The notes: a model not told the origin generated them from the sequence alone. A stretch of 7,310 nt of DNA from an uncultured bacterium (GCA_902779075.1 CACZAK010000228.1:1-7310), one strand, 5' to 3'. Shown: positions 1 to 6,488, counted from the stretch's first letter. Numbers and translations are program-made.

Positions 1-628
1 GAACGCGCGTAATGGACTCGCGGGGCGGATCGGGACTCCAGAAAAGCCATTTTTGAGCCTGTGCCAGCCCCTCATGAACCGTCAAGGTGGCATTGTTCGT
101 AAAATTCAGCGTGCTGTTCTCGAGACCGAACGTCCCGTCCTCGACGATCACATTGACGTTGCCGCCGAAGAACGACGGGGAGGTTGTTCCGGGGGAAATA
201 GCGCCGGACGTGAGACGCAGCGTGCCGTCGGACGAACCGGTCGTGTAGCAGTCCCGGACTTGCAACTCGATTCCATCGACTTTAATCTCACGCCCGGCGC
301 CAATCGTGATGCTGCCGGCCGACGACACAACTCCGCCTTTGTTAGGGGCCGGATTGACAAACGTCACCGTTCCGGAGCCATCCGGCAGCTCAATCGAATT
401 GTAGCTGACCGTCCACGTGCAGGTGACCGTCCAGTCCTGCCCCGCCGGGAACACGACATCCGTTGGGGTTGACGCAGGCTCAGGCGACCAGTTCCCCTTG
501 TCTGTCCAATAGTTGCTAGTGCCGTTCCCCGTCCACGTGTACACGTCGGCGGACGCGCCGCCCATAAGGAATACGCCTGCGGCGGCAAGCGACACTTTCA
601 TGAAACGTCCGATAATCTCTTTAATCAT
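1..628 (-). CDS. Secreted beta-strand-rich repeat-type protein, N-terminal part (runs off the window)
   Basis: An open frame of 209 complete codons starts at ATG 628 and has no stop before the window edge, so the C-terminus is missing. The start is fixed by a GAGG ribosome site 7 nt upstream; an in-frame ATG at 601 (residue 10) is the only nearby alternative. Residues 1-27 form a signal peptide: basic start, hydrophobic core LAAAGVFLMGG, then an ASA|D signal peptidase I site. The mature protein opens with YTWTGNGTSNYWTDKGNWSP, a W-x-G...W...NW pattern common at the start of long secreted beta-helix, autotransporter-like proteins of PVC bacteria. The rest is rich in G, S, T, N and V (for example GSITIGAG, NSTLNFTNNATLTV), as expected for repeated short beta strands. 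No catalytic motif is visible. It is probably exported and surface-associated, but its role is unknown. Third-position GC is lower than in the upstream giant gene. It follows that gene with a 60-nt gap and its own -10 box. Confidence 0.8.
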   Translation of the reverse strand, partial: MIKEIIGRFMKVSLAAAGVFLMGGASADVYTWTGNGTSNYWTDKGNWSPEPASTPTDVVFPAGQDWTVTCTWTVSYNSIELPDGSGTVTFVNPAPNKGGVVSSAGSITIGAGREIKVDGIELQVRDCYTTGSSDGTLRLTSGAISPGTTSPSFFGGNVNVIVEDGTFGLENSTLNFTNNATLTVHEGLAQAQKWLFWSPDPPRESITRV

Positions 629-633
629 TTTTC

Positions 634-641
634 GACCTCAC
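634..641 (-). promoter_or_regulatory. Ribosome binding site of the secreted repeat protein
   Basis: The minus strand reads AAAGTGAGGTCG here, with the GAGG core at 639-636 ending 7 nt before ATG 628. This is a good Shine-Dalgarno and decides the start at 628 over the internal ATG at 601. Confidence 0.65.
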
Positions 642-680
642 TTTCATTAAAGCTATTTCTGATTGTCCTTGCAGTGCTGT

Positions 681-686
681 ATTATA
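681..686 (-). promoter_or_regulatory. Putative -10 box (TATAAT) for the secreted repeat protein
   Basis: A perfect TATAAT lies on the minus strand at 686-681, two nucleotides after the TAG stop (691-689) of the giant glycosidase and about 53 nt before ATG 628. A start point near 674 would give a leader of about 45 nt. No convincing -35 hexamer sits 16-19 nt upstream (those bases are the end of the giant gene), and there is no TGn extension, so promoter strength is uncertain. It implies that the downstream gene can be expressed apart from the giant gene. Confidence 0.45.
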
Positions 687-688
687 CG

Positions 689-3600
689 CTACCGCCGCCC
701 CACCTCGTCTTCGCGCAAAGTGCGCGCGGCGGCGAATATCCGCGCCAGGCGGCGCTTCTGCTCCGCGTCGAGCCGGCCAGTGCGAGCGTCGCGCCCCATG
801 TCGATGGCCGCGGCGCCGCCGTGGGTCACGACGTCCCCAAGCCACCGCCGGACCGATTTGTCGGGCAGGTTGAAGTCGCTGCGCGTCCAGTAGCTGCCGA
901 AGTGCGTCAGCGCAAACCACTGCGCCCCGTCCACCGTGCGCGAACGGCACGGGACGGACGGCCCGCGCGTGACTTCGCCGGACGTATAGTCGCACGACGC
1001 CGTGTTGACGACCTGCGTAGATCCGGTCAGCAGCCCGGAGTTGAACGTGACGAGCGCGTGTCCGTTCCCGGCCCGCGCGGCGGCCGCGAGCCGCGCGGCC
1101 TTCGCGTCGGTCATACCCATGTGGCGCAAGCCGCCGTCGAACCACCAGATGGCGACGTCTTCCCCGTAGCGCCGCGACCACGTGCGGACGACGTCGGCCC
1201 ATCTGTCGACTCCGGCGTCCGTCATATAGTAGTTCTTGTCTTCTGCACGGGCAAGGTTGCCGAACTTCGCCTCCACGGCAGGCTCGTCGAACGCGGGCTG
1301 GCATGGCGCATAGAGCCCCATCCGGATCCCGGACCCCTTCAGCGCGGCGATTATCTCCGCCGGTAGGTCGCGTCCGCGTCCGCAACGGGACCCCTTCTCG
1401 AAGCCCGCATACTGCTCGTAGGTCTCGTTCGGGGCGTTGTAGTAACCTGAATTCTGCCCAAGCGTAAAGAAGAAGAAGTCCGGCTTGATCTCCTTCAGGT
1501 CGCGCACAAGACCCTCGACGTCGAAGTCCCGGGCGGCATCTGGATTCTCCGCCGTGGGCCACCAATGGAGGAACACGCCGAGCTTGCCGATCATCCAGTC
1601 GGTGTCGGGGTTCTTCGCGGCCTCGACTACGGACACCTCGTACCAGACAGTTCTGTATGAGTTGCCTAAGGCAATCCGCGCGCGCCCCCCGACGTCCGCG
1701 GCAACCGGCACAACGCCCTTGCGCACCCCTGCGCCGTCGAGCGCCCAGCAGCGTACGCGCGACACCGGCACGTTTAGGGTCAATGTCGCGCTCACGCCTT
1801 CGCAGAGCTGCGGACCATGTCCCCACTTGTCGCCGCGCATAGTCGTCCAGAGACCGTCGGGGTCGTGCCACGCGCCCTTCAGACCTGGCACGCGCGTGAA
1901 CTCCTGCCCAGAGTTCTTGACGAGCCCCGTGGCCGCCACCAGGATGCGGGCGGGCTTCCCGTCCGCGCCAAAGCCGCCGCGGTCGCGCGAGAGCATCGTC
2001 ACGGTCGCAAAGCCGAGGCGTGTCTTGCCGATCTCAAGCGTCGCATCCTTGAAATCCACCCGCTTGCCGTCCTTGGCGAAGCCCGTGAAGAACTTGACGC
2101 TCTTCGTGTCGCACGTGACAAAACTTTCGCGCGGGCGCGAGGAGTCCCATACGAGCTCGCCGGTGTCGGCGCGCCACACGTTGTCCGCCGGCACTGGCTC
2201 GACCGTCGGCGCGGACGCGGTCCCGGTCAGATCGACGGCTATCCCGTGGCGGATGTTCTCGTTCCAGAGCGGCATCTTGTCCGTGCCGAGCGCCTCGTTC
2301 GCAAGAAGGGTCAGACGGCGGCGGCGCACGACCTGCTCGACGTACTTCCCCTCCGGCGCGGGGACGACGACCCTGTGCGCGGATTCGCGCACGGCGCGTC
2401 CGCGCGTTATCGCGGCGCACGCGGGGAAGTGCGCCTGCGTGTCAACCCTTCCGGCGTGGCTGAAGAAATACTCCGCAGCGTCCGGCGTCGCGTTAGTCGA
2501 GTGGTTCCACGTGTAGGCGAATATCCCCGCCCACCCCTGGAACGCGCCGTATGCGTGCACGAGCGGAAAGTGCTCCGACGAATAGAGCGAGGGGAACGGC
2601 TCGCTCGTCTCTGTCATGAGGAACGGCTTGCCGGCGATTCGCTGCGTGGCCTTGTAGAAGGCGTCCTCCGGAAAGTTCACCTCTGCCGTCTGCACTGAGA
2701 GCCATCCGTCCCCGCCGGTGCCGTCGGGATGACTCCAGTAGAGGTGTTCGTCCACGGCGTCGAGTCCGCAGTCTCGCGCATGCATGTACGGCGTGGAATA
2801 CCCAAGCAAAGTGCCGACGACGACGCACTTCACGCCGAGGTCGTCCTTCAGGTAGCGCGCCATCGCGCGCCAGTACTTCTCGTCGAGGTCGAAGAGGAAG
2901 CGGACGAACTGGTTGGTGACGGATTCGGGGAACGCCGGGCCCGGCTTCTTCGCGGCGAGGACGTCGATCTCATCCATCGCCCCCTCGGCGCGGCGGAAGT
3001 CGTTCCACGCGCGGCGGAACTGCGACCGCCAGGGCTCCTTGAGGTCATCGACGAGTCCGCTCGCCCAGTGCGCAGGCAGCGCGCTTTCGTTGCGTATCTC
3101 CACGATCGCCACGCCGGGGTCGTCCACGTAAGAGCGCTGCGTGTAGGGATTGACGTGGGTGAGGAGCTTTTTCGCGTACCGCTTCTCGCATTCCAGGAGC
3201 CTGGGGTCGATGGCGCAGACGCCGCGGTTGAGCGAAGGCCCTTCGGGGAAGCCGAGGCGGCCGTCGAGCGTCATCCCCACGCGCAGGTTGATGTCCACGT
3301 AGACGCCGTTCTTCTCCAGGGCGTACACGAGGTAGTCGTAGCGGTCGAGCATCTCGGGGCGAAGCTCCATCCCGGTCGACCCCTTGGGGTCGAGCAGCCC
3401 GACGGGAGACTTGAACCTGAAGTTGACGAGACCCGTCGAGTCGACGTAGTGCAGCCGCACCGCGTTGAAGCCGAGCCGAGCGAGGCGCACAGCGAGCGCC
3501 TCCGCCTCGTCGTGCGTGGGGAAGCACGCCGCCCCCGTCAGGTTGACGCCGTTCAGGAATATCTCGCCGGCGTCGGTCGCGAACTTCTCGCCCTTCGCCC

Positions 3601-6130
3601 GCACGAAGCCGTCCGCGCCCGCCGGCGCGGCGAACCAGTCGCTGAAGTCCGCTACCGTGTGGTGCGCCGGCGTGGTGAACGTGAATGGGAAAAGCCCCTC
3701 GTCGCGGGTATCCGGCAGCGCGGCGGCCTCTTCGCCGCCTCCGGGCGGCGCCGTGCGGCGCAGCACGAGGCGGTCGATCCAGATTCCGTTCGGCCGCGTG
3801 GACCCCGGCACGTAGGCGGGCCCCGTGAACTTCACGGAGAGGTACACATCGTACCAGTTCGGGTCCACGGCCAGTCCGTCGCGCTGGATGTACCAATCGC
3901 CGAAGCGGAACGACATGTGCCAGTCGCCGGGGATCCAGAAGAGACCCTCCGAGCCGACCCAGCCCTTTCCGAGGCGGATCCAGTGGTACTTTTCGTCCGC
4001 GCCGGCCATGTCGGAGGTGATCGAGAACGTGCAGTTCATCTTCGTGCGGTCGTCGTACATGCCGCACGGCACAGGGAAGCCGCGGTGCTCCGCATCCGAC
4101 TTGCCGAGCTTCCACACCTTCGCCCGGCCCGTCTCCGACTCGGCGTCCTCGACAAGCCGCCCGTTCACCGCGCCGGAGAACCTATGGTAGTCCGCGCAGC
4201 GGACTTCGTCGGCGGGGGCGTCCGCGACTTCCGCCGGAAGGTCCCTGAACCGAAGGCTGAGAAGCTCGAATTCGGTCTGGATTCCCTCCAGCATCTTCTG
4301 GCGCGCGTCCTCCGGCATCCTGGCCGCCGCGGCGTATTCGCGGCCGTACGCGAAGTAGTCGCCCTTCGCGGACTCCAGCTCCGCCTTGGCGGACGGAATC
4401 TGCCCGTAGATGCGCACGAGCTCGCGCGAGACGGACGCCATCGCGCGCGCCATACGGGCGCGCGCCGGGCCGGGGCCTTCGGCGTCGTAGGCGGACTTCA
4501 CGAGCGCGCGGAACCTCTCCCAGTTCTCCCGCGTACGCCAGGGCAGCACGCGCTGGTGCCACTCGCGCGGCGTCTGGGCGGGGTTCTCCGCCTCTATCCT
4601 GCGGAGGAACCGCAGCGCCTCGAACATCCTGCCGGCGCCCTTGCCGTAGACGCGGCAGTAGGTGCGGATGAGCGATTCCACATCCGCGCCGGGGTCGGTG
4701 TAGAGCCGCGACATGAGATAGTAGTTCAGCTCGTAGAACGGCGGCGGCATCACGCCCTTGCGCTCCGACTCCATGAAGAGGTCGTCGAGGCCGTGCGCCG
4801 CGAAGAACTTCGCGTCGGCGCTGATCGCGTCGGGGGAGAACTCCGGGAAGTCGCCTGAGTACGAACTGCCGTAGAGCATGTAGTCCCACACCTGCACCTG
4901 CCGCGCGAGGCCCAGCCACTCCTCCAGGATACCGGCCTGCTTGAAGTTGAACGGGCCGGACGTGAGCGGACGGAGGTGTTCGGAGTTGCCGTAGAGGTCG
5001 CACCACCAGATCATGACATTCGGAGACGGCCTGATCGTGCCGGGGCGCGGCGGGATCTCGGTGGAGACGTAGGCGAACGTGCGGACGAGCACATCGGGGT
5101 ATTTCTTCGCCGCCTCGTCGGCAATCCAGTTGATGAACTCGAGCTGCAGCCCCGCGTCGCCGCCGTTGTAGTTTTCGCCGCGCCCTTCCATCGGGCCGCG
5201 CGTGTAGCGGGCGATGGCCTTGCGGCATTCCGGGCATTCGCACATCTTGCCGATGTCGTCCTGCTGGGTGAAGTCGTAGACGAGCGGATAGTTCCCCGGG
5301 TGCTTGCGCCGGTCCTCGGCGATGAACGCGAGGAGTCTTTCGAGGCAGAGCCGCCGGACCTCGGGGTTCGTCATGCACAGCTGCCCCGTCGGCCGGCACT
5401 GGCGCCGTCCGTCGATCAGCGAGTAGTATTCGGAATGCTCCTTGAAGAACTTCTCCGGCGGCAGGTAGCAGAACGACGTGTGGCACGTGCGGGTCTTGCC
5501 GTCCGCGTCGCGGACTTCGTAGGATTCGCGGTGACTACCCTCCATCTCGTCCGTGGGCATGAGCCGCCTGCGCGACGCCCACCTGTTCCACGCGCCGCCG
5601 ACTGCCGTGAAGACGGAGGCGTTGTAGATGGCCGGCTTCACGGTGCTGTCGGTGGCCGGGATCTCCAGACTGGGATCGAAATCAAACGGATCATCCCCTT
5701 CCGGCGTCAGGTAGTGGTAGCCGCAGAACCTCTCGGCGAAGTCGGCCACCGCGTAGTCGAGCCCCATGCCCGAAACGGCGTAGACGAACACGCGCCCCGG
5801 CCCGCTCCTGATCCGCCAGTCGCCGCGGCGCAGTCCCTCAGGCGAGCATCCGGCCGCGGCGGCGGCCTTGGTCCGCCCGAGATACACCGCCGAGTCAAGA
5901 GACTGCGGCTCGCGGCCCTCTACATATACGACGGGGACATTCCCCGTCACCTTCGACATCATGTTGGTGAAGTCGGCGAGCGCGGCAGCGCACCGCGCGC
6001 GGCCGGCGGCGGTGAGGCCGGTATCGGGATTCCAGACGACCGCGCAGTCGGCGAGCCGGACGGGCGCACCGAGGCAGGAGACGGCGGCCAGCGCCGCCAG
6101 CGCCATGAAGTGCTTGGCATGTCTATTCAT
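689..6130 (-). CDS. Giant secreted multidomain glycoside hydrolase: DUF4838 + CBM-like + GH-A (GH5-like) + GH29-like
   Basis: This intact frame of 1813 codons is the main gene of the window. In order: signal peptide (1-22); a GH67 N-terminal-like alpha/beta region (about 28-160); a DUF4838 core (about 195-480) with a QQDD and C-x-C-x-x-C signature at residues 289-302; a helical segment (about 485-640); a CBM-like beta-sandwich (about 645-795); a clan GH-A barrel (about 838-1250) with N1014-E1015 as likely acid/base and E1174 as likely nucleophile; a C-terminal sandwich (about 1255-1503); and a GH29-like barrel (about 1508-1813) with WWFDGG, D1665 as candidate nucleophile. It should be exported and attack a complex polysaccharide; the substrate cannot be read from the sequence. 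It is two to three times longer than single-unit relatives. No Shine-Dalgarno precedes ATG 6130. The start overlaps the stop of the upstream 68-residue frame by 8 nt, so translation is probably coupled. M9 is an alternative start. Confidence 0.9.
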   Translation of the reverse strand: MNRHAKHFMALAALAAVSCLGAPVRLADCAVVWNPDTGLTAAGRARCAAALADFTNMMSKVTGNVPVVYVEGREPQSLDSAVYLGRTKAAAAAGCSPEGLRRGDWRIRSGPGRVFVYAVSGMGLDYAVADFAERFCGYHYLTPEGDDPFDFDPSLEIPATDSTVKPAIYNASVFTAVGGAWNRWASRRRLMPTDEMEGSHRESYEVRDADGKTRTCHTSFCYLPPEKFFKEHSEYYSLIDGRRQCRPTGQLCMTNPEVRRLCLERLLAFIAEDRRKHPGNYPLVYDFTQQDDIGKMCECPECRKAIARYTRGPMEGRGENYNGGDAGLQLEFINWIADEAAKKYPDVLVRTFAYVSTEIPPRPGTIRPSPNVMIWWCDLYGNSEHLRPLTSGPFNFKQAGILEEWLGLARQVQVWDYMLYGSSYSGDFPEFSPDAISADAKFFAAHGLDDLFMESERKGVMPPPFYELNYYLMSRLYTDPGADVESLIRTYCRVYGKGAGRMFEALRFLRRIEAENPAQTPREWHQRVLPWRTRENWERFRALVKSAYDAEGPGPARARMARAMASVSRELVRIYGQIPSAKAELESAKGDYFAYGREYAAAARMPEDARQKMLEGIQTEFELLSLRFRDLPAEVADAPADEVRCADYHRFSGAVNGRLVEDAESETGRAKVWKLGKSDAEHRGFPVPCGMYDDRTKMNCTFSITSDMAGADEKYHWIRLGKGWVGSEGLFWIPGDWHMSFRFGDWYIQRDGLAVDPNWYDVYLSVKFTGPAYVPGSTRPNGIWIDRLVLRRTAPPGGGEEAAALPDTRDEGLFPFTFTTPAHHTVADFSDWFAAPAGADGFVRAKGEKFATDAGEIFLNGVNLTGAACFPTHDEAEALAVRLARLGFNAVRLHYVDSTGLVNFRFKSPVGLLDPKGSTGMELRPEMLDRYDYLVYALEKNGVYVDINLRVGMTLDGRLGFPEGPSLNRGVCAIDPRLLECEKRYAKKLLTHVNPYTQRSYVDDPGVAIVEIRNESALPAHWASGLVDDLKEPWRSQFRRAWNDFRRAEGAMDEIDVLAAKKPGPAFPESVTNQFVRFLFDLDEKYWRAMARYLKDDLGVKCVVVGTLLGYSTPYMHARDCGLDAVDEHLYWSHPDGTGGDGWLSVQTAEVNFPEDAFYKATQRIAGKPFLMTETSEPFPSLYSSEHFPLVHAYGAFQGWAGIFAYTWNHSTNATPDAAEYFFSHAGRVDTQAHFPACAAITRGRAVRESAHRVVVPAPEGKYVEQVVRRRRLTLLANEALGTDKMPLWNENIRHGIAVDLTGTASAPTVEPVPADNVWRADTGELVWDSSRPRESFVTCDTKSVKFFTGFAKDGKRVDFKDATLEIGKTRLGFATVTMLSRDRGGFGADGKPARILVAATGLVKNSGQEFTRVPGLKGAWHDPDGLWTTMRGDKWGHGPQLCEGVSATLTLNVPVSRVRCWALDGAGVRKGVVPVAADVGGRARIALGNSYRTVWYEVSVVEAAKNPDTDWMIGKLGVFLHWWPTAENPDAARDFDVEGLVRDLKEIKPDFFFFTLGQNSGYYNAPNETYEQYAGFEKGSRCGRGRDLPAEIIAALKGSGIRMGLYAPCQPAFDEPAVEAKFGNLARAEDKNYYMTDAGVDRWADVVRTWSRRYGEDVAIWWFDGGLRHMGMTDAKAARLAAAARAGNGHALVTFNSGLLTGSTQVVNTASCDYTSGEVTRGPSVPCRSRTVDGAQWFALTHFGSYWTRSDFNLPDKSVRRWLGDVVTHGGAAAIDMGRDARTGRLDAEQKRRLARIFAAARTLREDEVGRR
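692..1609 (-). other. Domain: GH29-like (alpha-L-fucosidase-like) barrel
   Basis: Residues about 1508-1813 begin KLGVFLHWWP (H1522), comparable to 'kfGiFiHWG' at the start of GH29 catalytic domains, and contain VAIWWFDGG with D1665 at the position of the GH29 nucleophile. Where canonical enzymes have the K-H-H-D-G-F strand end, this one has TLGQNSGYY (1556-1564), so the substrate-binding His pair is absent. No clear acid/base is identifiable. Fucosidase activity should not be assumed; a divergent subfamily or a different sugar is possible. Confidence 0.65.
1622..2368 (-). other. Domain: C-terminal beta-sandwich of the GH-A unit
   Basis: Residues about 1255-1503 contain strand-rich sequence ending in a WGHGPQLCEGVSATLTLNV stretch, VRCWALDGAGVR and RTVWYEVSV. 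In stand-alone GH-A proteins of this kind a 'G.GP.LvEGv...v.L......v.alD..G.r.......kTlWYEi' segment typically ends the protein. Here the chain continues into a GH29-like domain within a few residues. Confidence 0.55.
2381..3619 (-). other. Domain: clan GH-A (GH5-like) glycosidase barrel
   Basis: Residues about 838-1250 read as a GH-A catalytic barrel. They include GEIFLNGVNL and GFNAVRLHYVD (R892, H894), ALEKNGVYVDINL, VAIVEIRNES with N1014-E1015 as the expected acid/base, AVDEHLYW (H1129), KPFLMTETSEP with E1174 as the expected nucleophile (E1177 is close by), and then QGWAGIFAYTWNH. Both catalytic carboxylates appear to be present, so activity is plausible. The closest named family is GH5 or a GH5-like group; the substrate is not inferable. 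Confidence 0.72.
3746..4198 (-). other. Domain: CBM-like beta-sandwich after the DUF4838 unit
   Basis: Residues about 645-795 are rich in aromatic residues and strand patterns (YHWIRLGKGWVG, WHMSFRFGDWYIQ, YDVYLSVKFTGP) and end with NGIWIDRLVLRRT, the usual closing strand of CBM-like sandwiches (x-I-W-[IF]-D-x-[LV]-x-L). It probably binds carbohydrate. A short linker rich in G, E and A follows (PPGGGEEAAA). Confidence 0.6.
4691..5548 (-). other. Domain: DUF4838 core
   Basis: Residues about 195-480 carry family features: an FFKEHSEYYSLIDGRR segment, LCMTNPEVR, then QQDD (289-292) followed by C297, C299 and C302 in C-x-C-P-x-C, then VLVRTFAYV and NVMIWWCDLYG. The Cys triad and the preceding acidic pair are typical of DUF4838 and suggest a metal or structural site. 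The family is glycosidase-related, but I know of no established substrate. Confidence 0.75.
5651..6049 (-). other. Domain: GH67 N-terminal-like alpha/beta region
   Basis: Residues about 28-160 have the layout that precedes DUF4838 in related proteins: an AALADFTNMMSKVTGNVPVV helix-strand unit, then AVYLGRT, a RIRSGPGRVFVYAVS strand pair, and GLDYAVADFAERFCGYHYLTP. The same arrangement ('yLGrt...G...l.G....G..YAvydFLE...GcrwltP') occurs in the N-terminal domain of GH67 alpha-glucuronidases. This is judged by pattern, not by a search. Its role is probably structural or substrate-side binding. Confidence 0.6.
6065..6130 (-). other. Signal peptide of the giant glycosidase
   Basis: Residues 1-22 have a basic start (R3, H4, K6), a hydrophobic stretch MALAALAAVSCLGA, and then a polar mature sequence beginning PVRLAD. 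Cleavage by signal peptidase I after LGA is plausible. AVSC at residues 16-19 resembles a lipobox, but with A rather than L at -3, so lipoprotein processing is possible but less likely. Confidence 0.7.
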
Positions 6131-6329
6131 GGCGATGCAGCTGATTCGCAGCCCCCGAAACCCTGTCTAGTCGCACGTCGTCGAAGTGCGCGACGCCTGC
6201 CGCGTAGCGGGTCTGGAGATAGACGAGCGTCTCGGAATGCTCGCCCCACGACTCGTCAGTCTCGAGCTCGAACACCTGCGGAATCCATTCCGTCGTGCCA
6301 GAGAGGAAGTTGCCGATGCTTGTTTTCAT
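6123..6329 (-). CDS. 68-residue ORF: C-terminal half of a carbohydrate-binding module (probable gene remnant)
   Basis: ATG 6329 is preceded by GAGG at 6338-6335, 5 nt away, and a -10 box further upstream, so the start is well supported. The product begins MKTSIGNFLSGTTEWIPQ, continues TLVYLQTRYAAGVAHFDDVRL (residues 34-54), and ends about 14 residues later. The pattern G-T-T-x-W ... LYL-x-x-R-Y-A-x-G-x-A-x-F-D-D-V-R-L is the closing half of CBM4/9-type sandwiches. The front half and a signal peptide are missing, so it cannot be a complete domain. GC3 is high, as in real genes here. The stop TAG (6125-6123) overlaps the giant gene's ATG by 8 nt. Most likely it is what remains of a multidomain glycosidase after an internal deletion. 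It may now matter mainly for translational coupling to the giant gene. A functional small protein is not excluded. Confidence 0.6.
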   Translation of the reverse strand: MKTSIGNFLSGTTEWIPQVFELETDESWGEHSETLVYLQTRYAAGVAHFDDVRLDRVSGAANQLHRHE

Positions 6330-6333
6330 CTTT

Positions 6334-6340
6334 ACCTCGC
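6334..6340 (-). promoter_or_regulatory. Ribosome binding site of the CBM-fragment ORF
   Basis: The minus strand reads AAAAGCGAGGTAAAG directly before ATG 6329, with the GAGG core ending 5 nt upstream. It is the only strong Shine-Dalgarno near the start of the giant gene, and so probably loads ribosomes for the coupled pair. Confidence 0.65.
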
Positions 6341-6416
6341 TTTTAATTGTGTCACGACTGGTCAGATGTCTACGACAGCACCCCCGCTATACGCCACATC
6401 CCCACTGTCCGCGAGT

Positions 6417-6426
6417 ATTATATCAC
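6417..6426 (-). promoter_or_regulatory. Extended -10 promoter upstream of the CBM-fragment and giant glycosidase genes
   Basis: The minus strand reads TGATATAATAC: a perfect TATAAT at 6422-6417 preceded by TG one base away (extended -10). The -35 candidates are weak: TTGTGT at 19-bp spacing or GTGTTG at 17 bp, around 6440-6447. A start point near 6410 would give a leader of about 80 nt to ATG 6329. This is the likely promoter of the two-gene unit 6329-689. Confidence 0.55.
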
Positions 6427-6448
6427 TTCTCGGCGCAAGCAACACAAC

Positions 6449-6459
6449 TTGTTAAACAA
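6449..6459. promoter_or_regulatory. AT-rich palindrome (TTGTT-n-AACAA), possible operator
   Basis: A perfect 5-bp inverted repeat around one central base sits just upstream of the -35 region of the extended -10 promoter, roughly -39 to -49 from the inferred start point. The position suits an activator or repressor site, but at 11 bp it could be chance in this AT-rich spacer. Confidence 0.25.
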
Positions 6460-6463
6460 CTTT

Positions 6464-6488
6464 TTCTGGCGTGTGTGCTTTGCCAGAA
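6464..6488 (-). terminator. 7-bp hairpin after the upstream remnant, possible weak terminator
   Basis: Perfect arms TTCTGGC and GCCAGAA (minus strand 6488-6482 and 6470-6464) enclose an 11-nt loop, about 25 nt after the TAGTAG stops at 6516-6511. The following bases are AAAGTTGTTT rather than a clean T run, so intrinsic termination would be inefficient. It separates the upstream remnants from the promoter of the giant gene. Confidence 0.35.

Noticed and set aside
53..472. Plus-strand open frame of 139 codons near the window start
   Set aside because: It is antisense to the signal-peptide-bearing secreted protein, which has a start, a ribosome site and a recognisable mature N-terminus.
621..1871. 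Minus-strand open frame of 416 codons overlapping the GH29-like region
   Set aside because: It is very arginine-rich and low in complexity, in another frame of a region whose GH29-like frame is well supported. It also covers the intergenic gap and the start of the next gene.
2729..4858. Long open frame of 709 codons on the plus strand inside the giant gene
   Set aside because: It is antisense to a clearly recognisable coding region. It is rich in R, V, H and E with no domain pattern, as expected for a shadow frame in high-GC coding DNA.
4182..5486. Minus-strand open frame of 434 codons inside the DUF4838 region
   Set aside because: It is an off-frame translation rich in R, A, P and G, without recognisable motifs. 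The DUF4838 frame explains this DNA.
4976..6346. Plus-strand open frame of 456 codons
   Set aside because: It is antisense to the DUF4838 and signal peptide region. Composition is typical of a mirror frame, and there is no motif or ribosome site.
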